Source: CAZTGZ01 sp964613385 (GTDB lineage: Bacteria > Bacteroidota > Bacteroidia > NS11-12g > UBA9320). From it: a stretch of 64,000 nt of DNA. Under the pieces are notes generated by a model. The model saw only the letters and a program-made list of their open reading frames with translations. It ran no database searches and had not been told where the DNA came from. The stretch spans positions 62,001-126,000 of the forward strand of contig CAZTGZ010000001.1 of NCBI GenBank assembly GCA_964613385.1, given 5' to 3'. The position numbers and the translations under genes were made by a program. Positions 35,148 through 43,470 of this stretch are shown here, piece after piece (within the stretch, counting starts at the first letter, position 1; each line of letters starts with the position of its first letter).

Positions 35148-36426
35148 GCAGGGTGCTCCTCAACTCGCTTCCATCATGATAGATGAACCGAGCAACGTAC
35201 ACGCCTTGTCGGATGTCACCCACAAAGGATTCAAAATGTCCACTGCTTTGTCCTATCAGAATCGTTTTTATTTTTCTGCCGCTGATGTCTGAAATTTCGA
35301 TTTGTTCCGGTAGCTCTCCTTCAAGAATCAGGTTTTGCCTGACAGGTTGAAACAATTTAAGGTTGGATTTTTGATTTTGCGCCGTATGGATGATCCAGGT
35401 TCGAAAACTCAATTCCAGCATAACCGGCAAGTGATCACTCATATTATATAGGGCATCCACTACTTCAGAAGGAACCTGAATATTTGCCGGACTATTAATA
35501 CTAGAATTAAATCGGCCTCCATCCTGACCAATGGCTTTGTAGCTGTTTTTAAGATAGCCAACCCATTGGGTGTTTTTGATGATTTCTTCGCTGGCCAGAA
35601 TAAAGTCAAAACGATCATCCAGGCCACTGCTGCTAAAACAACCTCCATTGGTCGAGCTGCTGCGGGTGCTTTGTGTATGCAAATTGCTAAAATTGGCATT
35701 GTTATTCCATGTTCCCGGGGAGTTCACAGGGTCATAGAATCTGATGAGTGCATTACTGTCGTTTAACAATTGCTGATAACTGGATTCCGTGGAGGACTGT
35801 ATGTTGAAATCTCCACAAAGCAGCCAATTCTGAGGTTTCGTTTTCAATTGTCGCATCCTGTGTAATAAAGCGGCCGTCATGCGCTTTCTTTCCTCTTTAT
35901 CGGCAGAGGTATCACCCGCTTTTAAATGAGCCACAGCCACATGCAAAAAGATGGTATCGCCGAAACTGAGGCCTACAGGTTCGTGATAATATAGGGTATA
36001 TATATCGATCAATCTCACCAGCAACTGGCCTTCTATTGATTTATCTATGCTTTCCTGGCGATATAGACGAAATTTATTTTTGTCGAAAAAAAGCAAATTG
36101 ACCAGAGAACTGCTGCCATTGTTCGTATAGTTGGCAAAATCATAATCTTTACCGCTCACAACGAAGGCATTGGACAAAAGACGACTCGCGTTCACCGGAT
36201 TGGCCCCAACTTCATTCAGGGTAACAATATCCGGCTTCACATAATTTAAAATGGTTTTGAGGTAGGCATCTTTGGATGTTGGGGAATTGGTGGTGGCATC
36301 GCATTGATCCGTGGTGTTGCGATAATTGAGCAAATTATAGTGCATCACCCGGTAATAATCAAAACTCTCCTGAGCCTGGACGGAGATCACAAAAAACAAG
36401 AGTAGAAATGAGATTAGATTGCGCAT
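35134..36426 (-). CDS. Secreted endonuclease/exonuclease/phosphatase-family protein with T9SS sorting domain
   Basis: This protein of about 430 residues has a signal peptide (MRNLISFLLLFFVISVQAQ). The central part is an EEP-fold domain: YRVMHYNLLNY, PDIVTLNEVGA (metal-binding Glu), HVAVAHLKAG, LLCGDFNIQS and MSDHLPVMLEL (Asp-His pair), matching DNase I/phosphodiesterase-type enzymes. The C-terminal 75 residues form a type A T9SS sorting domain (FQPVRQNLILEGELPEQI, then ISGRKIKTI and QGVYVARFI). The ATG at 36426 is selected because TATATTTG lies 5 nt upstream. It is probably exported or cell-surface attached and may help use extracellular DNA. Confidence 0.85.
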   Translation of the reverse strand: MRNLISFLLLFFVISVQAQESFDYYRVMHYNLLNYRNTTDQCDATTNSPTSKDAYLKTILNYVKPDIVTLNEVGANPVNASRLLSNAFVVSGKDYDFANYTNNGSSSLVNLLFFDKNKFRLYRQESIDKSIEGQLLVRLIDIYTLYYHEPVGLSFGDTIFLHVAVAHLKAGDTSADKEERKRMTAALLHRMRQLKTKPQNWLLCGDFNIQSSTESSYQQLLNDSNALIRFYDPVNSPGTWNNNANFSNLHTQSTRSSSTNGGCFSSSGLDDRFDFILASEEIIKNTQWVGYLKNSYKAIGQDGGRFNSSINSPANIQVPSEVVDALYNMSDHLPVMLELSFRTWIIHTAQNQKSNLKLFQPVRQNLILEGELPEQIEISDISGRKIKTILIGQSSGHFESFVGDIRQGVYVARFIYHDGSELRSTLLIQP

Positions 36427-36431
36427 ATTGA

Positions 36432-36439
36432 CAAATATA
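36432..36439 (-). promoter_or_regulatory. -7 promoter element 5 nt before the secreted nuclease ATG
   Basis: TATATTTG (minus strand) is followed by TCAAT and ATG at 36426. It rules out the in-frame ATG at 36444 as start and predicts a leaderless message. Confidence 0.6.
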
Positions 36440-36447
36440 TTCATGGA

Positions 36448-36918
36448 TTAAAAGCGGTGATTTCTTTTTAGATAGTCTATCCATTCCAGTCCATGAAATG
36501 CAAGAATATCGGCTACTTCCTGAAATCCTTCAAGATTTCCATAGTAAGGATCGGGCACATCCGGTTCAGAACCGGGATTTAATTCTCTGAACAACATGAG
36601 TTTTGCTTTTGGTTCCGGATGTAAGTTTTCAAGATCGTGCAGATTGATTCTGTCCATCGCAATTACGTAGTCAAAGGTTTCCAGGTCATCGCGACGCACT
36701 TTTCGAGCCCTGTGGGTCAGTTTGATGCCCATTTTTACAGCGGTTTTTCGCATGCGTTCGTCGGCAAGTTCACCGGAATGAAAACCGGAGGTTCCTGCAC
36801 TGTCTACTTCAATATGTTCGTCAAGTCCCTGATCCCGAAGCAACTGCACAAAAACTCCTTCGGCCATGGGAGAACGACATATATTTCCCAAACAAACAAA
36901 GAGCACCCGAATCGCCAT
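36448..36918 (-). CDS. Low-molecular-weight protein-tyrosine phosphatase
   Basis: This protein of about 156 residues starts MAIRVLFVCLGNICRSPMAEG. The P-loop C-L-G-N-I-C-R-S holds the nucleophilic Cys and phosphate-binding Arg, and the general acid Asp sits in DVPDPYYG near the C-terminus. This is the tyrosine-phosphatase subgroup, not the arsenate-reductase subgroup, because it keeps the DPYY motif. A longer frame upstream overlaps the DUF456 gene antisense and is not coding. In many bacteria these phosphatases act with tyrosine kinases in capsule control. The divergent DUF456 gene starts 37 nt away. Confidence 0.9.
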   Translation of the reverse strand: MAIRVLFVCLGNICRSPMAEGVFVQLLRDQGLDEHIEVDSAGTSGFHSGELADERMRKTAVKMGIKLTHRARKVRRDDLETFDYVIAMDRINLHDLENLHPEPKAKLMLFRELNPGSEPDVPDPYYGNLEGFQEVADILAFHGLEWIDYLKRNHRF

Positions 36919-36955
36919 ATTGCGTTCGAAAATAGCTTCTTTTGCAGGTAATTCT

Positions 36956-37447
36956 ATGCTCGATTTAATCCTGATAATTGCCGGCAGTATTTGTCTGATT
37001 GTTGGAATAGCCGGGAGTATTCTACCTGCCTTACCGGGACCGCCCATAGCCTGGGTAGGTTTTTTATTGCTTAAATGGCATTCCGAAGCTGGAGCTAAAG
37101 TCAGCACGGAATTGATCATCTGGTCGGGTGTCGCGGTGCTGCTGGTCACGGCATTGGATTATTGGCTTCCCATTTGGGGAACCGCGAAATTTGGTGGTTC
37201 TGCCTGGGGAAAATGGGGAAGTATGATTGGAATGATAGCCGGTTTTATCCTGCCGATCCTGGGGCCATTCACCTTTATCGTTGGTCCATTCTTAGGCGCC
37301 GTAGCCGGTGAGTTGTTGAAAGGGGAAAAAATGAATAAAGCGCTGCGCTCGGGATGGGGCTCATTTATAGGATTTCTCGGAGGAGCAATAGCGAAGGTTT
37401 TGGTTTGCTTGTGGCTTTGTTATTTGTTTATCAATACGTTGATTTAG
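36956..37447 (+). CDS. DUF456-family membrane protein
   Basis: This 163-residue protein has four or five hydrophobic segments: MLDLILIIAGSICLIVGIAG, an ALPGPPIAWVGFLLL segment, then GVAVLLVTALDYWLP, glycine-rich GSMIGMIAGFILPILG and a final helix (ALIFLGGAIAKVLVC-like). The glycine zipper-like runs and the W-x-P pattern match DUF456. The function is unknown. The ATG at 36956 is used; an upstream frame of 30 codons is antisense to the phosphatase. uvrB follows after 1 nt, so the two are co-transcribed. Confidence 0.75.
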   Translation: MLDLILIIAGSICLIVGIAGSILPALPGPPIAWVGFLLLKWHSEAGAKVSTELIIWSGVAVLLVTALDYWLPIWGTAKFGGSAWGKWGSMIGMIAGFILPILGPFTFIVGPFLGAVAGELLKGEKMNKALRSGWGSFIGFLGGAIAKVLVCLWLCYLFINTLI

Positions 37448-37448
37448 T

Positions 37449-39473
37449 ATGACCTTTAAACTGATATCTGATTTTTCGCCTACCGGTGACCAGCCCGGTG
37501 CTATAAAACAACTCACTGAGGGTCTTGAACTCGGATTGAGAGCCCAGACCTTGCTGGGTGTTACCGGATCCGGAAAAACGTTTACCATGGCAAATGTAAT
37601 TCAACAGGCACAACGACCTGTACTGATTCTTAGTCATAACAAAACCCTGGTTGCCCAGTTATACGGTGAATTCAGGCAGTTTTTTCCTGAGAATGCCGTA
37701 GAGTACTTTGTGAGCTATTACGATTATTACCAGCCTGAGGCTTTTATCCCAACCAGCAATACCTATATTGAAAAGGATCTGAACATAAACGAAGAAATCG
37801 AAAAGTTCAGACTGCGAACGACCAGCGCTTTGCTTTCAGGCAGGAGAGATGTGATTGTTGTTGCCTCAGTATCATGTATTTACGGTGCCGGAAATCCGGG
37901 TGATTATGAAAAGAGCATCATTCGATTGGAACAAGGGCAGACCATAGCGAGAAACCAATTGTTATATGCACTGGTGGATAGCTTGTATAGCAGGACCACC
38001 GCAGAATTTAAAAGGGGGACTTTCAGGGTTCAGGGCGATAATGTGGATGTATTTCTGGCATATGAAGATGCCGCATTAAGGATTACTTTTTTTGGTAACC
38101 AAATCGAAGAGATGTATATCATTGATCCCATCAGCGGGTCTATGATAGAAAGGATGCAGCATGCGGCCATCTTTCCGGCGAACATTTACGTTACACCCAA
38201 GGACAGATTACAAAGTGCCATTCGCGATATTCAGGACGATATGGTTGCCCAAGTGGAGTATTTCAAGAAACTCGGCAGGTTTCTCGAAGCCAAGCGCATA
38301 GAAGAACGCACGACCTTTGATTTGGAAATGATGCGCGAGCTCGGCTATTGCAGCGGTATCGAAAACTATAGCCGGTATATGGACCGAAGAAATGCGGGAG
38401 AACGCCCATTTTGTCTGATTGATTATTTCCCTGATGATTTCTTACTCATTATTGATGAAAGCCATGTTACCTTACCTCAACTGAGGGCCATGTATGGCGG
38501 AGACCGCAGCCGAAAAGAGAACCTGGTTGAGTACGGATTCCGGCTACCGGCCGCTCTGGACAACAGACCTCTCCGATTTGAAGAATTTCAGACCCTGGTG
38601 AATCAGGTTATTTATGTTAGTGCCACCCCGGCCGATTATGAGATCATGGATTCCGAAGGGGTGGTAGTAGAGCAGTTGATTCGTCCCACAGGATTGTTGG
38701 ATCCCGTTATTGAAGTGCGCCCTGCTACACATCAGGTTGATGACCTGTTGGAAGAGATTGATGAAACCATCAAACGGGGACATCGCATTCTGGTTACCAC
38801 GTTAACAAAGCGAATGGCTGAAGAATTGGATAAGTACCTGAAACGGGCCAGGATTAAGTCGGCGTATATTCATTCAGAAGTCAAAACATTAAACAGAGTT
38901 GAAATTCTCAGAGACCTGCGACTCGGTAATTACGATGTGCTCATTGGGGTGAATTTGCTGAGGGAGGGACTTGATTTGCCGGAGGTGGCGCTGGTGGCGA
39001 TATTGGATGCCGACAAGGAAGNNNNNNNNNNNNNNNNNNNNNNNNNNNNNNNNNNNNNTGCGGAAGGTCGTGTGATCATGTATGCCGACCAGATGACGGA
39101 TTCTATGCAAAAGACCATAGATGAAACCAACCGACGGCGTGAAAAGCAAATGGAATACAACCGGGAAAGAGGCATCATTCCGATGACCATACTCAAGAGT
39201 CGGGAAGCCATCATGGAACAAACCACCATCGCCGACGGAAAAAGGTTCAAAGGAGAATCAAAAGCGTACAGCGAAACACCTGATAACTGGATCGCAGCTG
39301 ACCCGGTTTACGATTATATGAATGCGACACAGTTGGCAAAAGCGGTGGAGGAAACCCGCAAGGCCATGTACAGGGCAGCCAAGGATATGGAGTTTATGGA
39401 AGCTGCCAGATTGCGCGATGAGCTTTCTTCGCTGGAAGAGAAGTTGAAATTGAAACAGAACGAAGAGAAATAA
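37449..39473 (+). CDS. uvrB: UvrB subunit of the excision nuclease (contains assembly gap)
   Basis: This enzyme verifies DNA damage and positions UvrC. Walker A is GVTGSGKT at residues 37-44. The beta-hairpin YYDYYQPEAF follows, as do the helicase motifs DESHV and EGLDLPEVALVAILD. A C-terminal UVR domain (AAKDMEFMEAARLRDELSSL) interacts with UvrC. The stretch 39022-39058 is N. It falls exactly at helicase motif VI, so the conserved GRAAR region is not seen. The reading frame continues in phase across it. The gene starts 1 nt after DUF456. Confidence 0.96.
   Translation: MTFKLISDFSPTGDQPGAIKQLTEGLELGLRAQTLLGVTGSGKTFTMANVIQQAQRPVLILSHNKTLVAQLYGEFRQFFPENAVEYFVSYYDYYQPEAFIPTSNTYIEKDLNINEEIEKFRLRTTSALLSGRRDVIVVASVSCIYGAGNPGDYEKSIIRLEQGQTIARNQLLYALVDSLYSRTTAEFKRGTFRVQGDNVDVFLAYEDAALRITFFGNQIEEMYIIDPISGSMIERMQHAAIFPANIYVTPKDRLQSAIRDIQDDMVAQVEYFKKLGRFLEAKRIEERTTFDLEMMRELGYCSGIENYSRYMDRRNAGERPFCLIDYFPDDFLLIIDESHVTLPQLRAMYGGDRSRKENLVEYGFRLPAALDNRPLRFEEFQTLVNQVIYVSATPADYEIMDSEGVVVEQLIRPTGLLDPVIEVRPATHQVDDLLEEIDETIKRGHRILVTTLTKRMAEELDKYLKRARIKSAYIHSEVKTLNRVEILRDLRLGNYDVLIGVNLLREGLDLPEVALVAILDADKEXXXXXXXXXXXXXAEGRVIMYADQMTDSMQKTIDETNRRREKQMEYNRERGIIPMTILKSREAIMEQTTIADGKRFKGESKAYSETPDNWIAADPVYDYMNATQLAKAVEETRKAMYRAAKDMEFMEAARLRDELSSLEEKLKLKQNEEK
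39022..39058. other. Assembly gap of 37 N inside uvrB
   Basis: The frame is maintained across it. From conserved UvrB sequence, the region between DADKE and AEGRVIMYAD should have 19 residues, so about 55 unknown bases rather than 37. The gap size is probably an estimate and the true gene is about six codons longer. Confidence 0.95.
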
Positions 39474-39501
39474 AAAAAGCCGCTTCTAAACAGAAACGGC
39501 T
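39472..39501 (-). terminator. Intrinsic terminator of the OmpA-family gene
   Basis: AGCCGCTTCT (39478-39487) and AGAAACGGCT (39492-39501) pair with one mismatch around a four-base loop. On the minus strand, the hairpin is followed by a run of T (complement of the A run at 39472-39478). It ends transcription from the minus-strand OmpA gene; the A run lies in the uvrB stop. Confidence 0.7.
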
Positions 39502-39524
39502 CGAGTTTGGGAGGTCTTTCGACA

Positions 39525-40607
39525 TTATTTCCGATAATAAGGCTTGAGCATTACCCTGCGGTTTTGAGCTCTACCTTCCGGAGTATCATTTTTAGCAATC
39601 GGTTGAGTTTCACCATATCCCATTGCTTTCAGTCGTCCACCATCAATATTTTTACCTACGATATAGGCAACAACGGCATCAGCACGATCTTGAGAAAGTT
39701 TAAGATTGGAAGCATCATCTCCCACATCATCGGTATGTCCTTCAATCAAACAATCTACAGTTGGATATTCCATCAACACATCCACAATTGAATCAATGGC
39801 ACCATAAGATTCTGCTTTAATGGTTGCAGAAGCGGTTTCAAAATGAATATGCGTAGCCAACAGATTTAAACGATCAACCACCTCTTTTGGAACTTCATCA
39901 TCCTTCTTGCTGAATTTATATGCTCCATCATTTTCACTGAAGTTAAATACAAAACCGGCTGAATGATACAGGTAAGCATCATGTAAAGCCTTAAGACGCA
40001 CGCGGCTCAAAGAAAATGGCAAGCCGTCATAGTTATCGTCATAAGTGTAATTGTACAAAGTCTGCAGACTGAAATCAAGATAATCGGTCAAAGCAATACG
40101 AACGCCACCTCCGGCAGACCATTGTGCTGCAAACCAGGTACGGTTGTTTGTATAGTTTTCGGCATATCCATCCACATCGTGAATAATGCGCGATACACTT
40201 TGCATTCCACCCCATCCGGCCTGTAAATAAGGGCGAATCTTTGATTCCTCACTCATGATGTAGTTGTTGGTGAATTTATATCTCAAGCCCAACATCAAAT
40301 CTGATACCTGTGCAGTAAAGCCCAACTTTCTGGGGAACTGGTTGTCACGGTGACCTAAATCACCAACGGATCCGTATATTGTAGCATCAAACGAAGGATT
40401 TACATAGTATCCAAAAGAGACTCCAATTGCTTGATAATCTGGCCTTTCGGCAAAGAAAAATCTATTTCCCCTATCTCCTCCGTATTCACGAATTCCTCCA
40501 TTTATTTCCAATCCGTATTTGTGAAGATAGGTTTGAGCCTTACTTTCTAAACCGGATGAAAATAAAAGGGAGAACATCCCTGCTGCTACTAGTAATTTTT
40601 TGTTCAT
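39525..40607 (-). CDS. OmpA-family outer-membrane protein
   Basis: This 360-residue protein has a signal peptide (MNKKLLVAAGMFSLLFSSGLESKAQ). The N-terminal 200 or so residues look like a small beta-barrel (IGVSFGYYVNPSF, LMLGLRYKF, and a repeat of aromatic strands). The C-terminal 120 residues are an OmpA-like peptidoglycan-binding domain: HFETASATIKAESY, IEGHTDDVGDDASN with the Asp of the DAP-binding site, and LSQDRADAVVAYIVG, AMGYGETQPIA, NRRVML. It anchors the outer membrane to the wall. A candidate promoter (TTG, then TACTTTTC) lies about 25 nt upstream on the minus strand. Confidence 0.92.
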   Translation of the reverse strand: MNKKLLVAAGMFSLLFSSGLESKAQTYLHKYGLEINGGIREYGGDRGNRFFFAERPDYQAIGVSFGYYVNPSFDATIYGSVGDLGHRDNQFPRKLGFTAQVSDLMLGLRYKFTNNYIMSEESKIRPYLQAGWGGMQSVSRIIHDVDGYAENYTNNRTWFAAQWSAGGGVRIALTDYLDFSLQTLYNYTYDDNYDGLPFSLSRVRLKALHDAYLYHSAGFVFNFSENDGAYKFSKKDDEVPKEVVDRLNLLATHIHFETASATIKAESYGAIDSIVDVLMEYPTVDCLIEGHTDDVGDDASNLKLSQDRADAVVAYIVGKNIDGGRLKAMGYGETQPIAKNDTPEGRAQNRRVMLKPYYRK

Positions 40608-40724
40608 ATTGGTTGTTGTTACTGCTTATCTGAAAAGTAAAATTATCGTCATGAAGAAGCAATTATAAATGATTATCAACAAATAATGAAATTTATGCAT
40701 CATTTTTTTGGACATGGGTTGATT

Positions 40725-41762
40725 TCAGGTTTTTACATTTTCGAAAACCCTGTTTTTTACGGGTGTTTTCAGCCCTTCGGAACAGTTCGTACAGATATCA
40801 ATGTTTTTACGCTTAATTGACAATTGTTGTCTAAACTGACGATAAGAGGTACTTTTCCATATTTCTGAAAAGTGCTGTTCGTGAATATTTCCCATCACAT
40901 GTTTGGCATCTTTATCGAAACAACAAGGTACCACATTCCCATCCCACGTAAAAACGCAACCTTGCCACATTCTCCAGCAATGATTGGGTAAATCAGAGCT
41001 GATGCGATACCCGTCGGAAGTTTGGATATAACGGCTGAATTCATGGCCCTCCGGTATCATTTCGTTTCCCTCTTCAAAATCATAAATCTGTGCCGATTTA
41101 ATTTGAATTTCATCTACGCCAACTTCCAGAGCCAGTTTTTTTACCTCTTCAATTTCATTTTTATTGTGGTTGAATACGATGAATTGCCATATCACCTTCG
41201 GGTATTGACTTTTGAGGGTCTTTTTGCTTTCAACCAGCGTCCGTGTGCCAAGAATAACCTTGTCGAGACTGCCTCCGATCCGGTACTTTTCATATGTGGC
41301 CTGTGAAGCTCCGTCAATGCTGATTATCAGAGAACTGAGTCCGGATTTTATCAGTTTTTCACAATTAACAACATTTAAATGGTGGGCGTTGGTAGAGGTT
41401 TGCGTAAAGATTCGTTTTCGGCTCGCATAGGCAACCATTTCAGAAAAATGCGGATGTAACAGAGGTTCTCCCTGAAAATAATAGGTTATATAGGCCAGTG
41501 AGGCGCCCAATTGGTCAATAATCAAACGATTGGTTTCGGGGTCTATCATGCCCGTGGCCCTGCTAAAACTGCGCAATCCGCTCGGGCATTGTGGGCAGCG
41601 CAAATTGCAGGATGTAGTGGGCTCGATGGAAATTGCAAAGGGACTTCCCCAGGGCACATTTAATTTTGCGTAACGAGCCAATAAAAAAGAAAGCCGCAAT
41701 TGTATCAAATTGATCAATCGCGGCAAACTGAAATATTTTAGTATATCAACGGAGCTGCTCAA
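40725..41762 (-). CDS. Radical SAM/SPASM domain protein
   Basis: This 345-residue protein has the radical SAM cluster motif CNLRCPQC (C-x3-C-x2-C) near residue 53. The C-terminal SPASM region has Cys in PNHCWRMWQGCVFTWD, VVPCCFDKDA and ICTNCSEG, which would bind extra Fe-S clusters. Such enzymes modify peptides or proteins, or make cofactors. No precursor peptide gene is obvious nearby. The likely start is TTG at 41762; no later Met suits the N-terminal helix. A near -7 element (TAATTTCG) lies just upstream. Confidence 0.85.
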   Translation of the reverse strand: MSSSVDILKYFSLPRLINLIQLRLSFLLARYAKLNVPWGSPFAISIEPTTSCNLRCPQCPSGLRSFSRATGMIDPETNRLIIDQLGASLAYITYYFQGEPLLHPHFSEMVAYASRKRIFTQTSTNAHHLNVVNCEKLIKSGLSSLIISIDGASQATYEKYRIGGSLDKVILGTRTLVESKKTLKSQYPKVIWQFIVFNHNKNEIEEVKKLALEVGVDEIQIKSAQIYDFEEGNEMIPEGHEFSRYIQTSDGYRISSDLPNHCWRMWQGCVFTWDGNVVPCCFDKDAKHVMGNIHEQHFSEIWKSTSYRQFRQQLSIKRKNIDICTNCSEGLKTPVKNRVFENVKT

Positions 41763-41812
41763 AGCCCCGAAATTAAAGCATCCTGATTTAATTCAGGTGT
41801 GCTTCTGAAAAA

Positions 41813-43216
41813 TCAACCATTCACCGGAACGGCTGTTTCAAGCGCAATACCCGTTTCTTTAATGGCACCGTAGCCACCTTCTACATTGATGAGATTGTGG
41901 TAACCTCTTCCTTTTAAAATACTTATGGCAATAACAGAACGATAACCTCCGGCACAATGCACATAGGTCGGCTGGTTCTGATTGTATTCTAAAGTATTTT
42001 CAGAAATAAAATCCAACGGACGGTTCTCGGAGTTTTTAACATGTCCCTGGTCGTATTCTGAGCATTTTCTCACATCTGATATCAAAAGATTTTCGTGCTC
42101 ATATCTGCGTTTGAATTCTTCCGGCGAAATGGACGCTAAATGGTCGGTTTCCAATCCTGCAGCCTTCCATGCTTCGATTCCACCCTTTAAGTAACCCAAT
42201 GCCCCATCGTAGCCAACACGTGCCAATCTGGTAACTACTTCTTCAGCTCTTCCCGCGTCACAAACAATCAGAATCGGTTGTTCAATGTCTGTGATCAATG
42301 CACCTACCCATGGAGCGAAACTCCCGTCAATACCAATATATATGGAACCCGGAATATGGGAATGGATAAAGTCATGTGTGCTGCGCGTATCTAAAATTAA
42401 GGCATCTTCGAGTTCGGCAACCTGCTTAAAAGTTTCAGGATCAAGTTCTGCAGTTCCGCGCAAAACTATATCATCGAAACTCTCGTATCCTTTTTTATTG
42501 ATCATGGCATTTTTAGGGAAATACTGAGGTGGAGGAGTCAGTCCGTCGGTTACTTCCTTGACAAATTCGGCACGCGTCATGTCAGTTCGAAGCGCATAAT
42601 TGAATTGCTTCTGATGCCCAAGCGTTGACGAAGTCTCCTTGCTCAAATTCTTCCCGCAAGCCGAACCAGCCCCATGTCCGGGATATACGATTACCTCATC
42701 TGCCAAAGGCATGATTTTGTTTCTCAGGGAGTCAAATAAATGCGAAGCCAAATCTTCACGACTTAAATTAGTTTTCACCGCGAGATCCGGTCTGCCCACA
42801 TCTCCGATAAATAAAGTGTCGCCGGTAAAAATGGCATAATCTTTCCCATTTTCGTCTTTCAACAAATAGGTGCTGCTCTCCATGGTATGTCCGGGTGTGT
42901 GCAACACCACAATGGAAAGTTTTCCTACTTTCAATACTTCACCATCATGGGCTACGTGAATATGATAACCCGCCTCGGCATTTGGCCCATAAACGATGGT
43001 CGCACCTGATTTTTTAGCTAAATCAATATGTCCGGAAACAAAATCTGCATGAAAATGTGTTTCAAGTACATATTTAATTTTGGCTCCGTCACGCTCAGCC
43101 CGTTTTAAATATGGTTCGGTTTCTCTCAATGGATCAATGACTACGGCTTCGCCATCTGATTCAATGTAATAGGCAGCTTCCGCCAGACAACCGGTGTAAA
43201 TTTGTTCGACTTTCAT
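41813..43216 (-). CDS. MBL-fold hydrolase/persulfide dioxygenase-like protein with two rhodanese domains
   Basis: This 467-residue fusion starts with a metallo-beta-lactamase domain (residues 1-245). Its metal motif is THFHADFVSGH (His54, His56, Asp58, His63), followed by HTPGHTMES and FTGDTLFIGDVGRPD, as in ETHE1/BlaR-like persulfide dioxygenases. Two rhodanese domains follow, with candidate catalytic Cys319 (IVCDAGRA) and Cys421 (VHCAGGYRS). Sulfur transfer or oxidation of glutathione-type persulfides is the likely role. A -7 element and a palindrome lie upstream at 43243-43296. Confidence 0.9.
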   Translation of the reverse strand: MKVEQIYTGCLAEAAYYIESDGEAVVIDPLRETEPYLKRAERDGAKIKYVLETHFHADFVSGHIDLAKKSGATIVYGPNAEAGYHIHVAHDGEVLKVGKLSIVVLHTPGHTMESSTYLLKDENGKDYAIFTGDTLFIGDVGRPDLAVKTNLSREDLASHLFDSLRNKIMPLADEVIVYPGHGAGSACGKNLSKETSSTLGHQKQFNYALRTDMTRAEFVKEVTDGLTPPPQYFPKNAMINKKGYESFDDIVLRGTAELDPETFKQVAELEDALILDTRSTHDFIHSHIPGSIYIGIDGSFAPWVGALITDIEQPILIVCDAGRAEEVVTRLARVGYDGALGYLKGGIEAWKAAGLETDHLASISPEEFKRRYEHENLLISDVRKCSEYDQGHVKNSENRPLDFISENTLEYNQNQPTYVHCAGGYRSVIAISILKGRGYHNLINVEGGYGAIKETGIALETAVPVNG

Positions 43217-43242
43217 AATTCAATAATACTTATTTATGCGTG

Positions 43243-43250
43243 CAAAGTTA
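43243..43250 (-). promoter_or_regulatory. -7 promoter element of the MBL-rhodanese gene
   Basis: TAACTTTG on the minus strand is followed by CACG and ATG at 43216 lies 26 nt downstream. The downstream GCAC is shared with the guaB and metG elements. Confidence 0.55.
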
Positions 43251-43272
43251 TAGTCGCTGTTTTGAACCCTCG

Positions 43273-43296
43273 GTAACATTTATAACATTTGGTTAC
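43273..43296. promoter_or_regulatory. Inverted repeat upstream of MBL-rhodanese promoter
   Basis: GTAAC (43273-43277) and GTTAC (43292-43296) are a perfect 5-bp pair. A closer pair TAAC-N5-GTTA (43283-43295) is nested inside it, and TAACATTT occurs twice in tandem. The site lies 23-46 nt upstream of the -7 box, where an activator or repressor could act. It could be a CRP/FNR-type site, but this is a guess. The rest of the 254 bp between 43217 and 43470 shows no gene. Confidence 0.35.
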
Positions 43297-43470
43297 AAGG
43301 TAATTAAATAGTAGAACAAAGGTCGGCAATATTGAGTAAAAAGAGAAATGATTATGGTCATGATGCTGAGATGCAATCGAGCCTGGCTAACCTCACGAAT
43401 TGGTAAATGCTGCGCCAATGTCAAATATACCTGCGTGTCAAAATGACTGTCGCTTGTAGTCTTCGTGCTC

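Noticed and set aside
36866..36955. N-terminal extension of DUF456
   Set aside because: These 30 codons are antisense to the phosphatase P-loop region and not hydrophobic; the ATG at 36956 starts the first membrane helix.
36919..37149. N-terminal extension of the LMW phosphatase
   Set aside because: The extra 77 residues are antisense to DUF456, show no known motif, and the family starts at MAIRVLFVCLGN.
39022..39058. Frameshift or pseudogene in uvrB
   Set aside because: The frame continues through the N run and both flanks are conserved; the break is an assembly gap.
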